5,485 nt of DNA from CAYSLC01 sp964431545 (lineage in GTDB: Bacteria > Desulfobacterota > Desulfobacteria > Desulfobacterales > JAABSP01). A model generated the notes under the pieces. The model worked only from the letters and a program-made list of their open reading frames with translations, did not search any database and was not told the origin of the DNA. The stretch is from NCBI GenBank assembly GCA_964431545.1, contig CAYSLC010000304.1, positions 1 through 5,485 of the forward strand. Reading direction: 5' to 3'. Below are positions 1-5,447 of this stretch, piece after piece. The position numbers and the translations under genes are program-made. Numbering within the stretch: the first letter of the stretch is position 1; the number at the start of each line of letters is the position of its first letter.

Positions 1-98
1 ACCTGTGGCCGGACATCAAGGAAGACAACATGAGGGCGATCGTGGAGACCGTGCGCGGCTACGGCAAGCCGGCCAGCCCGGCCGTCGGGCGACTGTAA
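1..98 (+). CDS. C-terminal end of a UroD/MtaA-family methyltransferase (partial, 5' truncated by window)
   Basis: An open frame enters from the left edge and stops at TAA 96-98, giving 31 complete residues that begin LWPDIKEDNMRAIVETVRGYG. The pattern P-D-x-x-x-(E/D)-N-M-x-A-I-V-E resembles the last helix of the uroporphyrinogen decarboxylase / corrinoid methyltransferase family (MtaA, MtbA and relatives). It also aligns without gaps to the C-terminus of the second methyltransferase in this window (DMPYDVPVEHMDQAIEA): both share D, M/L, D, V/I, E/D, H/N, M and E at equivalent places. In that alignment the conserved metal-ligand codon lies immediately outside the window. Position before the corrinoid protein gene is typical of substrate:corrinoid methyltransferases. 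Family assignment from so short a piece is an inference; a MttB-type or unrelated protein is less likely but possible. Confidence 0.55.
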   Translation, partial: LWPDIKEDNMRAIVETVRGYGKPASPAVGRL

Positions 99-104
99 GC
101 CCAG

Positions 105-133
105 TTGTCGGCAGGCGGCCGTGAGCGGATAAT
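105..133 (+). promoter_or_regulatory. Candidate sigma-70 type promoter for the corrinoid protein gene
   Basis: TTGTCG (105-110) and GATAAT (128-133) are separated by 17 nt and match the -35 and -10 consensus at 4/6 and 5/6 positions. Transcription would start near 140, leaving a leader of about 23 nt that holds the ribosome binding site. The element lies just after the stop of the preceding gene, so it could boost expression of the corrinoid protein, usually needed in large amounts, over read-through from upstream. This is consensus matching only. Confidence 0.35.
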
Positions 134-162
134 TTTCGGAATCAGAAAAGGAGCGAAATACC

Positions 163-822
163 ATGGCGAGCAAGGAAGAACTTCTGAAAAAGCTTCATGA
201 GGGTGTGGTGGAGTACGACGAGGACGCGGTCAAGGAAGCCTCCCAGCAGGCGCTGGACGAGGGATTTCCGCCCCTGGAGATGATCATGGAGGGGTTGGCG
301 GCCGGGATGGAGGAAGTGGGGCAGCTCTATGAGCGCAACGAGTACTTCGTCCCCGAGGTGCTGATGTGCGCGGACGCCCTCTACGCGGGTCTCGATATCC
401 TGAGGCCCCACGTGCCCAAGGACGATAGCAAGGTCAACGCCCAGGTGGTCATCGGCAGCATCCAGGGAGACGTCCACGACATCGGCAAGAACCTCGTCAA
501 GATGATGTTCGACGTGGCCGGATGGGATGTCCATGACCTGGGTCGGGATGTGCCCCTGGAGAACTTCGTCGAGGAGCAGATGAAGACCGACTCGGAGATC
601 GTCGCCATGTCGGCCATGATGACCACCACCATGCTCGGCATGAAGAAGGTCATCAACATGATCAAGGAGAAGAACCCCAATGTTCTGATCATGCTCGGCG
701 GCGCGCCGGTCACCAAGGATGTCGCCAATCTCTTCGGCGCGGACGGCTACGCGGAATCGGCCGGCAACGCGGTGTCCGAAGGCATCAAGATGATCGGACG
801 TCTCAGGGAGTTGCAGAAATAA
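163..822 (+). CDS. Methyltransferase cognate corrinoid (B12-binding) protein
   Basis: This 219-aa protein carries the methyl group on the cobalt of a bound corrinoid, between a substrate methyltransferase and an acceptor methyltransferase, in the cytoplasm. Residues 1-88 form the helical cap domain, with the family-typical stretch around YFVPEVLMCADAL (61-73). Residues 92-215 form the Rossmann-like B12 domain. The base-off/His-on signature GDVHDIGKN is at 102-110, with His105 the expected lower cobalt ligand. Ser150 in the MSAMMTTT stretch (149-156), the LGGAPVT loop (178-184) and GADGYAESA (192-200) match the nucleotide-tail pocket. Length is normal for the MtbC/MtaC/MttC-like family. The start is supported by AAAAGGAG (146-153), nine bases before ATG. 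It sits between a UroD-type methyltransferase tail and a RACo-type activator. The sequence does not tell which substrate (methylamine, methoxyarene, betaine or other) is served. Confidence 0.95.
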   Translation: MASKEELLKKLHEGVVEYDEDAVKEASQQALDEGFPPLEMIMEGLAAGMEEVGQLYERNEYFVPEVLMCADALYAGLDILRPHVPKDDSKVNAQVVIGSIQGDVHDIGKNLVKMMFDVAGWDVHDLGRDVPLENFVEEQMKTDSEIVAMSAMMTTTMLGMKKVINMIKEKNPNVLIMLGGAPVTKDVANLFGADGYAESAGNAVSEGIKMIGRLRELQK

Positions 823-823
823 T

Positions 824-907
824 CTCCCGTGGGAGGGTCCGCTGAACCTCGGAGACCGCTCTCCCCCGGTTCTTTTTCAGATCGAAGGCCGGGGGAGCGG
901 CTCCCCC
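824..907 (+). promoter_or_regulatory. GC-rich intercistronic region with competing hairpins
   Basis: The 116-nt gap between corrinoid protein and activator genes contains CTCCCCCGG (861-869), perfectly complementary to CCGGGGGAG (889-897). It also contains GGGGGAG (891-897), perfectly complementary to CTCCCCC (901-907) across a 3-nt loop. The central segment can pair with only one partner at a time. CCG (856-858) and CGG (898-900) can extend the first stem past a 2-nt bulge. A smaller CTCC/GGAG hairpin lies at 824-835. No T-run follows, so it is not a classical intrinsic terminator. It may protect the upstream message 3' end or lower expression of the downstream activator, but function is inferred. 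Confidence 0.45.
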
Positions 908-938
908 ATACACGGCACAGGTAAAAAGGAGCATGTGA

Positions 939-3035
939 ATGTCAGACGATACAGCGATGGTGATTTTTCAGCCTTCCGGCAGAAGGGGGGAGGTGCCCAA
1001 GGGGACCAACCTCATCGAGGCGTCGCGATTGCTGGGCGTGGATATCGAAGCGCTCTGCGGCGAGAAAAAGGTCTGCGGAAAGTGCATCGTTCGCATAGAA
1101 GAAGGGTATTTCGAGAAATACAACGTCCAATCCTCCATGTCCCACGTGAGTCCCTGGCAGGAGGAGGAGGAGAAATTCATCAACGCCCAGCGCCGGGAGA
1201 AGGGCTTTCGGCTCGGATGCGTCGCCACCGTCCAGGACGATGTCCTGGTCTTCGTGCCCGAGGAGTCCCGGGCCGGCAAGCAGGTGGTGAGCAAGGCGGC
1301 CAGGGACATCCATATCGACTGGAATCCGGCGGTCCGGGTCTACACGGTGGAGGTGGACAAGCCCACGTTCCATGAGCCCACCGGCGATTTCGAGCGAATC
1401 TGCAAAGGGTTGGCCAGAGAGTATGCCCTGGAGAACCTGTCCATCGACATCATGGCCCTCCGCCAGCTTCCCGACGCCCTCCGCAAGGGCGACTGGATGG
1501 TCACGGTGAGCGTCTGGATGGACAAGGAGATCATCCGGGTGCGCCCCGGGAAGGCGGAGAAGACCTACGGCCTGGCCATCGACGTGGGGACCACCACCGT
1601 GGCCGGCTACTTCTGCGACCTGACCACCGGGCAGGTGATCGACACCGGTTCCCTGATGAACCCCCAGTGCAAGTACGGCGAGGACGTCATGGCCCGGATC
1701 ACCTACCACATGACGACCCCCGACGGCCTGAAACGGATGAGCGACGACATCATCGAAGGGCTCAACGACCTCATCGACAAGCTGATCGCCAACACCTATC
1801 CGCCCAAGAAGAAGGCGAAAAAGAAGAAGGGCGAGGACGGGGAGGTGATCGAGGTCCCGGAGATCGAGGTGCCCGAGGAGGGGAAAACCTACCTCCGCCT
1901 CACCCGGGAGGACATCGAGGACGTCACCATCGGGTTCAACACCGCCATGCACCACATCCTGCTGGGGCTCAACCCCGAGTATGTGGGGATGGCGCCGTTT
2001 CCGCCGGTGATCCACCACAGCATGGACATCCGGGCCCGGGACCTGGGCATCAACATCAATCCCTCCGCCAACGTCTTCGTTCTCCCCAACGAGGCCGGCT
2101 TCGTGGGCGCCGACAACGTGGGGGTGCTGATCTGCGAGTCGCCGTACAAGTTTGAGGAGAACCAGCTCATCATCGACATCGGCACCAACGGCGAGCTGGT
2201 CCTGGGCAACAAGTACAAGCTGATCTCCTCCTCCTGCGCCACCGGTCCGGCCCTGGAGGGCGCCCAGATCGCCTTCGGCATGCGGGCCGCCCCGGGGGCC
2301 ATGGAGCGGATCAAGATCGAGCCGGGGACCTTCGAGGTGGACTACAAGGTGATCGGCAGGGATGCCTGGCGGAAGTTCTCCGAGCCCAAGGAGATGAAGG
2401 CCAAGGGGATCTGCGGCTCCGGGATCCTCGACCTGCTGGCCGAACTCTACCGGTCCGGCGTGGTCACCAAGTCGGGCGTCTTCAACAAAAAGGCGCTCAA
2501 GGAGCATCCACGCTACCGGGTCAACCCCGACAACAAGCAGCCGGAGTTCATCCTGGCCTACGCCGAGGAGTCGAGCATCGACAAGGACATCGTGGTGACC
2601 CAGAAGGATGTCCGGCAGATCCAGCTGGCCAAGGGGGCCCTTTACGCCGGGTGCAAGCTGATGGTCAAGCGGATGGGGTTGGAAAAGGTGGACCGGGTGA
2701 AGATCGCCGGCGCCTTCGGCACCCACGTCGACCGGGAGGAGGCCCTGGTGATGGGGCTTTTCCCCGACTGCGAGATCGAGAAGATCGAGAGCATCGGAAA
2801 CGCCGCCGGCGACGGCTGCCGGGCCGCGCTGCTCAACGTCAAGAAGCGGGTGGAGGCCAACTGGGTCGCCCGGAACGTGGAGTACATCGAGTTGACCGTG
2901 GAGCCGACCTTCGAGCAGGATTTCATGGAGTCGATGCAGTTGCCCCACATGAAGGACGAATTCCCCCATCTGGAGGGGGTTGTACCCGATTACATTCTCA
3001 ACCAGGGGCCCAAGGGTCCCATAATGCCCGAGTAG
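939..3035 (+). CDS. RACo-like reductive activator of corrinoid proteins (2Fe-2S ferredoxin domain + ASKHA/DUF4445 ATPase domain)
   Basis: This 698-aa cytoplasmic protein should reduce inactive Co(II) corrinoid back to Co(I), coupling electron transfer to ATP. Residues 1-105 form a ferredoxin-like domain with Cys40, Cys46, Cys49 and Cys94 (C-x5-C-x2-C...C), the 2Fe-2S pattern. A linker/middle region follows to about 205. The ASKHA-type domain begins with AIDVGTTTVAG (213-223), then DIGTNGE (413-419), SCATGPALEGA (432-442), GICGSGILDLL (490-500), IAGAFGTHVDREEALVMG (589-606) and IGNAAGDGCRAAL (619-631), all typical of the DUF4445 region of RACo. ATG 939 is preceded by AAGGAG (926-931) at good spacing; a minimal ATG-TGA at 933-938 sits directly before it. 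An unusual Lys-rich then Glu-rich insertion occupies about 288-316. It follows the corrinoid protein gene, its expected client. RamA-type activators are ruled out because they carry C-terminal 4Fe-4S motifs, absent here. Confidence 0.93.
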   Translation: MSDDTAMVIFQPSGRRGEVPKGTNLIEASRLLGVDIEALCGEKKVCGKCIVRIEEGYFEKYNVQSSMSHVSPWQEEEEKFINAQRREKGFRLGCVATVQDDVLVFVPEESRAGKQVVSKAARDIHIDWNPAVRVYTVEVDKPTFHEPTGDFERICKGLAREYALENLSIDIMALRQLPDALRKGDWMVTVSVWMDKEIIRVRPGKAEKTYGLAIDVGTTTVAGYFCDLTTGQVIDTGSLMNPQCKYGEDVMARITYHMTTPDGLKRMSDDIIEGLNDLIDKLIANTYPPKKKAKKKKGEDGEVIEVPEIEVPEEGKTYLRLTREDIEDVTIGFNTAMHHILLGLNPEYVGMAPFPPVIHHSMDIRARDLGININPSANVFVLPNEAGFVGADNVGVLICESPYKFEENQLIIDIGTNGELVLGNKYKLISSSCATGPALEGAQIAFGMRAAPGAMERIKIEPGTFEVDYKVIGRDAWRKFSEPKEMKAKGICGSGILDLLAELYRSGVVTKSGVFNKKALKEHPRYRVNPDNKQPEFILAYAEESSIDKDIVVTQKDVRQIQLAKGALYAGCKLMVKRMGLEKVDRVKIAGAFGTHVDREEALVMGLFPDCEIEKIESIGNAAGDGCRAALLNVKKRVEANWVARNVEYIELTVEPTFEQDFMESMQLPHMKDEFPHLEGVVPDYILNQGPKGPIMPE

Positions 3036-3047
3036 GCGGGGTCGGCC

Positions 3048-3377
3048 TTGAGCGAAGAGAACACCGTTCACGTCCGGGTCGATCCAGGGGTCTGCGGGTT
3101 CCCATGCGCCATCAGGGTGAGGAAGGCGGGGGCAAGGGCCGTGGCCGTGGAGATCGACGGATCGGAGTGCAAGCAGATCCGACTGCTGTCCGAGCGCCTC
3201 GTCCAGCTCACCCTGAAGGAATTGTTCCTGCCCATGACCAAAAACCCCGTCTATGTCGCCGCGACGGAGACGGGGTGCCACCCCTCCTGCGCCATCCCGG
3301 TGGGGGTGGTCAAGGCGGCGGAGGTGGCGCTTGGGCTGGCCGTGCCCAAGGCCGTCCGCATCGATTTCGAAGCGTGA
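3048..3377 (+). CDS. Small cysteine-containing protein, DUF6951-like, function unknown
   Basis: This 109-aa protein resembles, from memory, the small DUF6951 family seen near corrinoid methyltransferase genes; no function is established. Visible features are an N-terminal beta-strand leading to VDPGVCGFPC (Cys16, Cys20), Cys41 in DGSECKQI, and a C-terminal TGCHPSCAIPVGVVKAAEVALG segment start (Cys77, Cys81). The paired CxxxC motifs suggest metal or iron-sulfur binding or a redox pair, but that is inference. No signal peptide or membrane segment is seen. The start is TTG at 3048: the frame is closed by the activator's TAG at 3033-3035 only 12 nt upstream, no ATG/GTG precedes the conserved VDPG-C motif, and only a weak G-rich site (3034-3040) lies ahead. 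Translational coupling to the activator is therefore likely. The 12-nt gap implies one transcript with its neighbours. Confidence 0.8.
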   Translation: MSEENTVHVRVDPGVCGFPCAIRVRKAGARAVAVEIDGSECKQIRLLSERLVQLTLKELFLPMTKNPVYVAATETGCHPSCAIPVGVVKAAEVALGLAVPKAVRIDFEA

Positions 3378-3411
3378 CGAACATGATCGCCGTACAAGAT
3401 GGAGTGAACTG

Positions 3412-4077
3412 ATGGGTTCCGCCAACCCCCACATCCGAGGCATGCCGCCGGAGGAGGCGAAGGGCAAGAGCCCGTCCGCCTCCGACGGCAAGGTGGTCCA
3501 CTTCCGCAGCGACGGAGAGGGGATCTCCCACGCCCTCACCCAGCGTCTTCTGGAACAGGCCCGGGGATACGGGCTGGACGCCATCTTCCCCTTCGGCATA
3601 GAGGATCTCGAGGTGGCGGAGTGGGTCAACCTCAAATGTCGCTACGGCTGTGACATGTACAACAGGAGCTGGTGCTGTCCCCCGGCGACGCCGGATGCCC
3701 ATGAGGTCCGAAGGTTGTTCAAGGAGTACAGTGTCGCCCTCCTTCTGGTGGGCAAACACCGCTGCACCCAGTTCTATCTGGATAACGCGCGGAAGCGGGC
3801 CAAACAGGTCCGCTACTGGAAAGGGACGGTGGCGCTGGAACGGCTCCTGTTTCTGGAAGGATATTATAAAGCGTTCAGTCTGGTCAGCGGAGCCTGCGCG
3901 TTGTGCAAGGAATGTGCATATCCCGAGAACTGCCGGTTTCCGAAGGAGAAACGGCCGACCATCGAATCGTTCTCCATCGATCTCATCGGGACCCTCCGGA
4001 ATCTGGGGACCACCTCCAAGGTGGCCAAACACAGCAGCGAAACCTTCAGTTATTACGGCATTATCCTTTTGGAATAA
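3412..4077 (+). CDS. DUF2284 family putative metal-binding (Cys-rich) protein
   Basis: This 221-aa protein has the two cysteine clusters of DUF2284. The first is Cys76-x3-Cys80-x7-Cys88-Cys89-Pro, in KCRYGC...SWCCPP. The second is Cys162-x2-Cys165-x2-Cys168-x5-Cys174, in ACALCKECAYPENC, followed by a KRPTIES stretch and SIDLIGTLRNLG (188-199), typical of the family. The second cluster looks like a 4Fe-4S site. The family is often found beside corrinoid methyltransferase genes, but its role is not established; electron transfer or metal handling is a guess. ATG 3412 is chosen because GGAG (3401-3404) lies seven bases upstream; the frame stays open further upstream to about 3253 but that overlaps the previous gene. 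Residues 1-27 are polar and low in recognisable structure, and a GTG at codon 28 (3493) is a less well supported alternative. Cys118 is unpaired. Confidence 0.88.
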   Translation: MGSANPHIRGMPPEEAKGKSPSASDGKVVHFRSDGEGISHALTQRLLEQARGYGLDAIFPFGIEDLEVAEWVNLKCRYGCDMYNRSWCCPPATPDAHEVRRLFKEYSVALLLVGKHRCTQFYLDNARKRAKQVRYWKGTVALERLLFLEGYYKAFSLVSGACALCKECAYPENCRFPKEKRPTIESFSIDLIGTLRNLGTTSKVAKHSSETFSYYGIILLE

Positions 4078-4089
4078 CCACTTGACCAG

Positions 4090-4107
4090 GATACGGCGCA
4101 CCGTATC
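4090..4107 (+). repeat. Perfect inverted repeat in leader of the second methyltransferase gene
   Basis: GATACGGcgcaCCGTATC is a perfect 7-bp dyad with a 4-nt centre, located 13 nt after the stop of the DUF2284 gene and 88 nt before the methyltransferase start. It lacks a downstream T-run, so an intrinsic terminator is unlikely. A TTGACC (4082-4087) lies just before it and TATCGA (4104-4109) overlaps its right arm with 16-nt spacing, so it could be an operator inside a weak promoter. Alternatively it forms an RNA hairpin at a processing site. The repeat is certain; the role is not. Confidence 0.5.
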
Positions 4108-4153
4108 GAAGGGGGGTGAGAGCACCGAACCGAATCGACTGTCTACTGGCTTG

Positions 4154-4189
4154 TTGATCGTTTTTTATCTCTATTGATCGAAAAAGGAG
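4154..4189 (+). promoter_or_regulatory. AT-rich patch with TTGATCG direct repeats and the ribosome binding site
   Basis: TTGATCG occurs at 4154-4160 and again at 4174-4180, exactly 20 bp apart (about two helical turns), flanking a T-rich tract. AAGGAG (4184-4189) follows, six bases before the ATG at 4196, and decides that start. The AT-rich composition contrasts with the GC-rich genes around it and suggests a promoter or regulator-binding zone, but no convincing -35/-10 pair is seen within it. Confidence 0.4.
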
Positions 4190-4195
4190 TGTGCC

Positions 4196-5230
4196 ATGGC
4201 CAAACAGATGTTGATTGACGCCTACCGGGGAAAGCGGACCGACAGGGCTCCGTGGGTCCCCTACGCGGGCGTCCATTGCGCTTTCATGATCAACGAACCT
4301 GCCGATAAATTTCTCCAGGATCCCGAACTCCTGGCCAAGGGGGTCGTGGAGACCGCCAAGCGGTACAAGGCAGACGGGATCCCCTTGATCTTCGACCTCT
4401 CCGTGGAGGCCCATTCTGTTGGGTGTGAGTTGAAATGGTGGCCGGACAACGTCCCCAGCGTGACCACTCACCCCTGTTCCAAGCAGACGCCCCAGGAGGT
4501 CAATCTCGGCCTCCCCACCAAGGACTCGGGCCGGTGGCCCGTGCTGTACGAAGCGGCCAAGATTGCAAAACCGCAGCTGGACGAACTCGACTGCGTTCTG
4601 ATGGGGCTCTTCTGCGGTCCCCTGACCCTGGCCTCCCATCTCGCGGGAGTCCGGATCTTCACCGATGTCTACAAGCATCCCGACTTCGCCGCCGACGTCT
4701 GCAAGTTCGCCGGCCAGGTGGGGGCACTCTCCGCCAAGTTCTACGCGGAGATGGGGTGTGACATCATCGCCATCGTCGACCCGGTGGCCTCCCAGATCAA
4801 ATCCGAGACCTTCCAGAAGTTCGTGACCCCCAACTGCCAGGAGGCGATCAAGGAGATCCACGACGCCAACATGACCTCCTCCTTCTTCATCTGCGGCGAC
4901 GCCACCAAGGTGATGAAGGACGTCTGCACCATCGGCACCCACGGGTTCGCCATCGACGAGCAGATGAACATGAACTTCATCCGGGATCTGGCCAGGGAAC
5001 ACGGGGTCGGGTTCGGCGGAAACCTCAAGCTCACGTTGGCGTTGAGCCTGGGGCTCCTCTCCCCGAGGGAGGACGCCATCGTCAGCCTCGCGGCCGGCGG
5101 GCAACACGGATATACCTTCGCCCCCGGGTGAGACATGCCCTACGATGTTCCGGTGGAACATATGGATCAGGCGATCGAGGCGCGGGACTGGTTTGACCAA
5201 TACTATGCCAAGTATCCCACATCTTGGTAA
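4196..5230 (+). CDS. UroD/MtaA-family methyltransferase, predicted selenoprotein (Sec312 encoded by TGA at 5129-5131)
   Basis: This is a 344-aa TIM-barrel methyltransferase of the uroporphyrinogen decarboxylase / MtaA-MtbA family, expected to move a methyl group between a corrinoid protein and a substrate or thiol acceptor through a metal site. Family features include PWVPYAGVHCAF (19-30), LFCGPLTLAS (138-147), VDPVASQIKSE (194-204), FICGD (231-235) and AAGGQHGYTFAPG (299-311). Codon 312 is TGA, and the same frame then continues for 32 sense codons (DMPYDVPVEHMDQAIEA...) to TAA. TGA replaces the conserved metal-ligand Cys of the APGC motif. Cys233 to residue 312 leaves 78 residues, close to the HxC-x(about 76)-C spacing of MtaA. 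A SECIS-like hairpin follows the TGA. Stopping at TGA would leave 311 aa, short and without a ligand. The usual His two before Cys233 is Phe231. Substrate unknown. Alternatives are a sequencing error (TGC to TGA) or a nonsense mutation. Confidence 0.88.
5132..5173 (+). promoter_or_regulatory. Bacterial SECIS-like hairpin directing selenocysteine insertion at 5129-5131
   Basis: ATGTTCC (5145-5151) pairs perfectly with GGAACAT (5155-5161) around a GGT loop (5152-5154). The loop begins 21 nt after the TGA, inside the range known for bacterial SECIS elements, and has G at its first two positions followed by U, as in the SelB-contacting loop of E. coli fdhF. A lower stem GCC (5137-5139) with GGC (5170-5172), plus an adjacent T-G wobble, is possible across an internal loop. 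The hairpin lies within the coding sequence (codons 317-322), as bacterial SECIS elements do. Action would need SelB and tRNA-Sec encoded elsewhere. Confidence 0.8.
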
Positions 5231-5254
5231 GCCCGAAAGAAGGAGGATACGGGA

Positions 5255-5383
5255 ATGGCGGAAGAAAAAATCAACATCGACGTTCTGACCCTGGACAGCG
5301 TCCAGTGCGCGGCGTGCGGCTATATGATGGAATCGATCGCCGCCCTGCCCAGTGACGTCCAGGACATGATCGAGTGGCCTTGA
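5255..5383 (+). pseudogene. Thioredoxin-like CxxC protein, early stop (truncated, frameshifted, or recoded)
   Basis: A strong ribosome binding site AAGGAGG (5240-5246), eight bases before ATG 5255, opens a frame of 42 codons ending at TGA 5381-5383. The residues INIDVLTLDSVQCAACGYM show the first strand of a thioredoxin-like fold and a Cys18-Ala-Ala-Cys21 active-site motif. Small thioredoxin-like proteins of roughly 80-100 aa occur near corrinoid methyltransferase genes, so about half is missing, including the cis-Pro half. The +1 frame is open from 5370 to TAA 5460-5462 with coding-like codons, so a one-base slip at CCT-TGA would give about 70 residues, but that extension does not look like the family's usual C-terminus. 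It may be a truncated gene, an assembly-end artefact, or a real short protein. The 24-nt gap from the methyltransferase stop suggests the same transcript and perhaps a dedicated disulfide/selenenylsulfide reductant. Confidence 0.6.
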
Positions 5384-5447
5384 TCATCGTTTCGGCCAGA
5401 ACCCCCAATTTGAAGTCCACTGCGTCACCGAGAAACCCTGTAACAGC

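Noticed and set aside
120..137. GTGAGCGGATAA (121-132) equals 12 bases of the E. coli lac operator.
   Set aside because: The flanks do not continue the operator symmetry and the context is unrelated to lac genes. It could also be vector-like, but surrounding sequence reads as genuine genome. Treated as chance.
3033..3050. The TAG stop of the activator is in the same frame as the next gene 12 nt on, raising the idea of pyrrolysine read-through to a fusion.
   Set aside because: The activator already has a full set of domains and a natural-looking end, the next protein's conserved part starts a few residues after its own TTG, and nothing else points to amber recoding here.
3253..3411. Upstream extension of the DUF2284 frame that would add 53 residues.
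   Set aside because: It overlaps the preceding gene, is Arg/Pro-rich shadow sequence, and has no ribosome binding site, whereas ATG 3412 has one at proper spacing.
942..3635. An 897-codon open frame on the minus strand.
   Set aside because: It is antisense to the RACo-like gene and neighbours, its residues are the compositional by-product of GC-rich codons (many His, Asp, Leu, Gly), and it shows no domain pattern.
4061..5200. A 379-codon open frame on the minus strand antisense to the second methyltransferase.
   Set aside because: No recognisable motifs; explained by high GC content opposite a real gene with strong family motifs.
5232..5253. CCCG...CGGG pairing that could hide the AGGAGG ribosome binding site of the thioredoxin-like gene.
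   Set aside because: Only 4 bp with a 14-nt loop, too weak to support a regulatory claim.
5381..5413. TGA 5381-5383 in the thioredoxin-like gene as a second selenocysteine codon.
   Set aside because: The frame meets another TGA ten codons later (5411-5413), the position is not a known redox site, the CxxC motif upstream is intact, and only a weak 4-bp hairpin follows.
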